A program made the position numbers and the translations under genes. Shown here piece after piece: positions 61,826 to 64,000 of a DNA stretch of 64,000 nt. Within the stretch, counting starts at the first letter, position 1; each line of letters begins with the position of its first letter. Under the pieces are notes generated by a model. That model saw only the letters and a program-made list of their open reading frames with translations. It was not told where the DNA came from and searched no databases. The stretch covers positions 1,054,001 to 1,118,000 of the forward strand of contig JAVQMD010000002.1 in NCBI GenBank assembly GCA_032595675.1, written 5' to 3'. The stretch comes from Candidatus Electrothrix rattekaaiensis (GTDB lineage: Bacteria; Desulfobacterota; Desulfobulbia; Desulfobulbales; Desulfobulbaceae).

Positions 61826-64000
61826 ATGCCTAATAAAACAACTCGCCTGCTCGAATATCTTGCCGCGCTGACCAAACTCAGCACGAAAACTGTTTTTCAT
61901 CTTGATGAGTACGAACAGGTTTTCTGGCTTCACAGTTTACCCCCTGAATCGCCGTTTTGTTTCTGCCGAGCGTGGAAAAAAGAAGAGCAAGGAGATGACA
62001 CTTGGCTGACGCTCAAAAAAGCTCCGGCGCGAACCGCCGTCCCTCCGCCTCCTGATGATTGCGCTCTCTGGCTGCGGCAGGATGCGCTGGCAGATTACAA
62101 GCAACCGCCCGAGCTGGAGCAATCCGTCACCCTTGACTGCGCGGAAAAAAATGAACCAAAGAACGATATAGAACCAGCCAAAACGCTGTACCTGAAAGAC
62201 TTCCCTGCGACAAGAGACCAATGGCAAATATACCTTGAAAAGCAGTGGCGACCTTGGGCGGAAGAGTGCCGCCTACATGCCCTTGTCCGGCGGGCGCACA
62301 AAGAACTGTTTCTGCTGCATAAGGAGCTGCAAAAAAGCGGCGAGCAGTACGAGTTGATCTTGGGATTGGGGCTGCTACGCTGGCAGAGCAGTAGCGGACG
62401 AAAAATCAAACGGCACTTGGCGGTTGCCGGGCTTTCCTTAGCCTTTGAGGCGGAAAAAGGACTGTTCACAGTTCGGCAGGACAGCGATAAGGCCGAGATT
62501 GAGCTGGATATGCTGAATGAACAGCCGCTTGATGCCGGCAGTCTGATTAATGAAGGTCGGGCTGCTGTCAGCGTAGCTGTTTATGACTGCGCCGAGCTGG
62601 ATGCTGTTCTGCACAAGATTGCCCATTCTTTAGGAACTGCCGGACAAGGGGAATATTATCCTGATCAGCTGGAGCCAGCACCGCAGGCAGACGGAGAAAA
62701 ACCGCTGTTGGAATACGCGCCAGCTTTGATTTTGCGGAAACGCGGCCAGCGGGGACTGGATCAGCTTCTGACCGAACTAAAGGCCCTGCCTGCTGATATG
62801 CTGACCGAAGGCTTCCGCCAGCTCTGCGGCATTCTCCCGGAAGCGAAAAGCCCAACCGACAAACCTGCAACGCTGCCCGGCGAGCTGTATTTCCCTCTGC
62901 CCGCCAACGAAGAGCAGCGGAAAATCGTCCACACCTTGGACATGCAGGCCGGGGTGTTGGTACAGGGTCCGCCCGGCACCGGCAAATCGCACACCATTAC
63001 CAATCTCATCTCTCACCTACTGGCCACCGGTAAACGAATTTTGGTGACCGCGAAAACCAAACAGGCTTTGCAGGTGCTGCACAACAAGATGCCGGAAGAG
63101 CTGCGGCCTCTCGCCATCAGCCTGCTGGGAGAGGATAAAAGCTCGCTGACCCGAAGTGTCGAGGGCATTCTCGCCAAATGGAATGTCTGGGACGAAGCCG
63201 AGAACCACCGCCGCACCGACGAGCTGGAAGCGCGGCTTCATGCTGCACGTAAAGCCAAGGCTGCCGCTGAACAACAAATTCTCGCCCTGCGAGAGCAGGA
63301 AACGTTCACTCATCATCTTGCTGAAGGCCGATATTTCGGCACTGCGGCCAAAATTGCCCGTCAACTTAGCAAGGATGCAAACAAATACGCTTGGTTCACT
63401 GATTCCATACCGCCGGACACGCTGCTGCCCTTGTCGCCCCAAGAAGCCAAGTTTCTTCGTCAATATTTTGAAACATCTTCCCCGGCTGACGAAAAGGAGC
63501 TGGCTTTACAATTACCCTCGCCGGAGCACCTGCCGCCAGCCAACAAAGTAGAAATAGCTTTTTTAAAAGAGAGCAAGGCCAAGGAAAAGGCTGCGCTGGG
63601 AACTAAACGGCTGCAAAGCGAGTCAGGGGCAGCTCTTCTCTGCGCCGGAAAAAATAACAAAGAGGCCATAGGCTCTCTGCATCAACAGGCGCAAGAAATG
63701 ACAGCGATTTTTCGCAGCCTACAGCAGAACCCCATGCCGTGGCAGAGTAAGATGATAGACGAGGTACTGTCCGGCCAAAGCAGGGTGTGGCAGGAGCTGC
63801 TGAAGCTCTCGCGAGAAAGCGTCAGCGGTCTGGAAAAGCTGGTAGCTGAAACCAAGGGCGTTGATATTGATATTCCGCCAGATCTCAATCGAAAAATGCT
63901 GCTGGCTGCCGCAAAAACTTTGCATGAACATTTCAAAGCAGGCGGGACAACAGGACGGTGGGTTTTCAAGCCGGAAGTGGTGCGCAAGTATGGCAACACG
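61826..64000 (+). CDS. Large SF1 (UPF1/DNA2-like) helicase, 3' end outside window
   Basis: The frame is open for 725 codons from ATG 61826 to the window end. The first 370 residues are of unknown family; Walker A is at 381-388 (VQGPPGTGKSHTITNL), followed by ILVTAKTKQALQVL, and then a long helical/coiled insertion (from about 455). This is the AAA_11-type SF1 layout; helicase motifs II-VI must lie beyond the window. Such proteins occur in DNA repair and in defence loci. It starts 97 bp after recD2. Confidence 0.8.
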   Translation, partial: MPNKTTRLLEYLAALTKLSTKTVFHLDEYEQVFWLHSLPPESPFCFCRAWKKEEQGDDTWLTLKKAPARTAVPPPPDDCALWLRQDALADYKQPPELEQSVTLDCAEKNEPKNDIEPAKTLYLKDFPATRDQWQIYLEKQWRPWAEECRLHALVRRAHKELFLLHKELQKSGEQYELILGLGLLRWQSSSGRKIKRHLAVAGLSLAFEAEKGLFTVRQDSDKAEIELDMLNEQPLDAGSLINEGRAAVSVAVYDCAELDAVLHKIAHSLGTAGQGEYYPDQLEPAPQADGEKPLLEYAPALILRKRGQRGLDQLLTELKALPADMLTEGFRQLCGILPEAKSPTDKPATLPGELYFPLPANEEQRKIVHTLDMQAGVLVQGPPGTGKSHTITNLISHLLATGKRILVTAKTKQALQVLHNKMPEELRPLAISLLGEDKSSLTRSVEGILAKWNVWDEAENHRRTDELEARLHAARKAKAAAEQQILALREQETFTHHLAEGRYFGTAAKIARQLSKDANKYAWFTDSIPPDTLLPLSPQEAKFLRQYFETSSPADEKELALQLPSPEHLPPANKVEIAFLKESKAKEKAALGTKRLQSESGAALLCAGKNNKEAIGSLHQQAQEMTAIFRSLQQNPMPWQSKMIDEVLSGQSRVWQELLKLSRESVSGLEKLVAETKGVDIDIPPDLNRKMLLAAAKTLHEHFKAGGTTGRWVFKPEVVRKYGNT

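Overview
The window looks like a chromosome segment of a Gram-negative sulfate-reducing or sulfur-oxidising deltaproteobacterium (Desulfobacterota). It has periplasmic multihaem c-type cytochromes, a TAT-exported iron-sulfur protein with an NrfD-type membrane anchor as in DsrJOP-like complexes, a selenocysteine-containing HesB-like protein, nifV/nifA, and outer-membrane and LPS-export genes. The fusion of a multihaem cytochrome to a truncated haemoglobin makes a cable bacterium or relative (Desulfobulbales) my best guess. That is inference from gene content, not a search result. I saw no rRNA, tRNA or CRISPR array.

Layout. 0-10.6 kb is housekeeping: YihY-type membrane protein (5' cut off), cinA, recA (preceded by four 43-bp hairpin repeats), folA, a formylglycine-generating-enzyme-like protein, panE, bioA, a bactofilin with an M23 envelope peptidase, and rpmB. 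10.8-18.1 kb holds a REC-GGDEF cyclase translationally coupled to a very large hybrid histidine kinase, an outer-membrane beta-barrel protein and a histidine phosphatase. 18.2-32.7 kb is metabolic: a 1418-residue PEP-synthase-like protein, the five-haem cytochrome/globin fusion, a DsrE-like protein, a two-CW protein, an endonuclease III homologue, phosphofructokinase, the HesB-like selenoprotein (in-frame UGA plus SECIS-like hairpin), a D,D-carboxypeptidase and a KefB/C-type antiporter.

32.9-37.6 kb is an AT-rich accessory island. A small multi-pass membrane protein sits 30 bp upstream of a 699-residue protein with two TIR/deoxyribosyltransferase-like Rossmann domains, a plausible membrane-effector/sensor conflict pair. 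It is followed by toxin-antitoxin modules (UPF0175/DUF3368-PIN, a VapBC-like pair, DUF4926), each introduced by a copy of the same roughly 58-bp leader repeat. 37.9-43 kb has a lipoprotein phosphoesterase and a four-gene electron-transfer operon (small TAT-like protein, FeS protein, NrfD, four-haem cytochrome). After a 745-bp structured intergenic region come an orphan AAA+ ATPase and a putative mobile-element gene whose Shine-Dalgarno is partly buried in a hairpin.

47.7-52.3 kb groups ASKHA-type activator ATPases (acyl-CoA dehydratase activase and a RACo-like protein) around an LptG-like permease. A decayed reverse-transcriptase fragment and an AT-rich GNAT/unknown gene pair follow. 53.8-64 kb contains nifV-nifA, two duplicated DUF3494 (ice-binding-like) exported proteins, one of which has lost its ATG, recD2, and a large SF1 helicase that runs off the window end.
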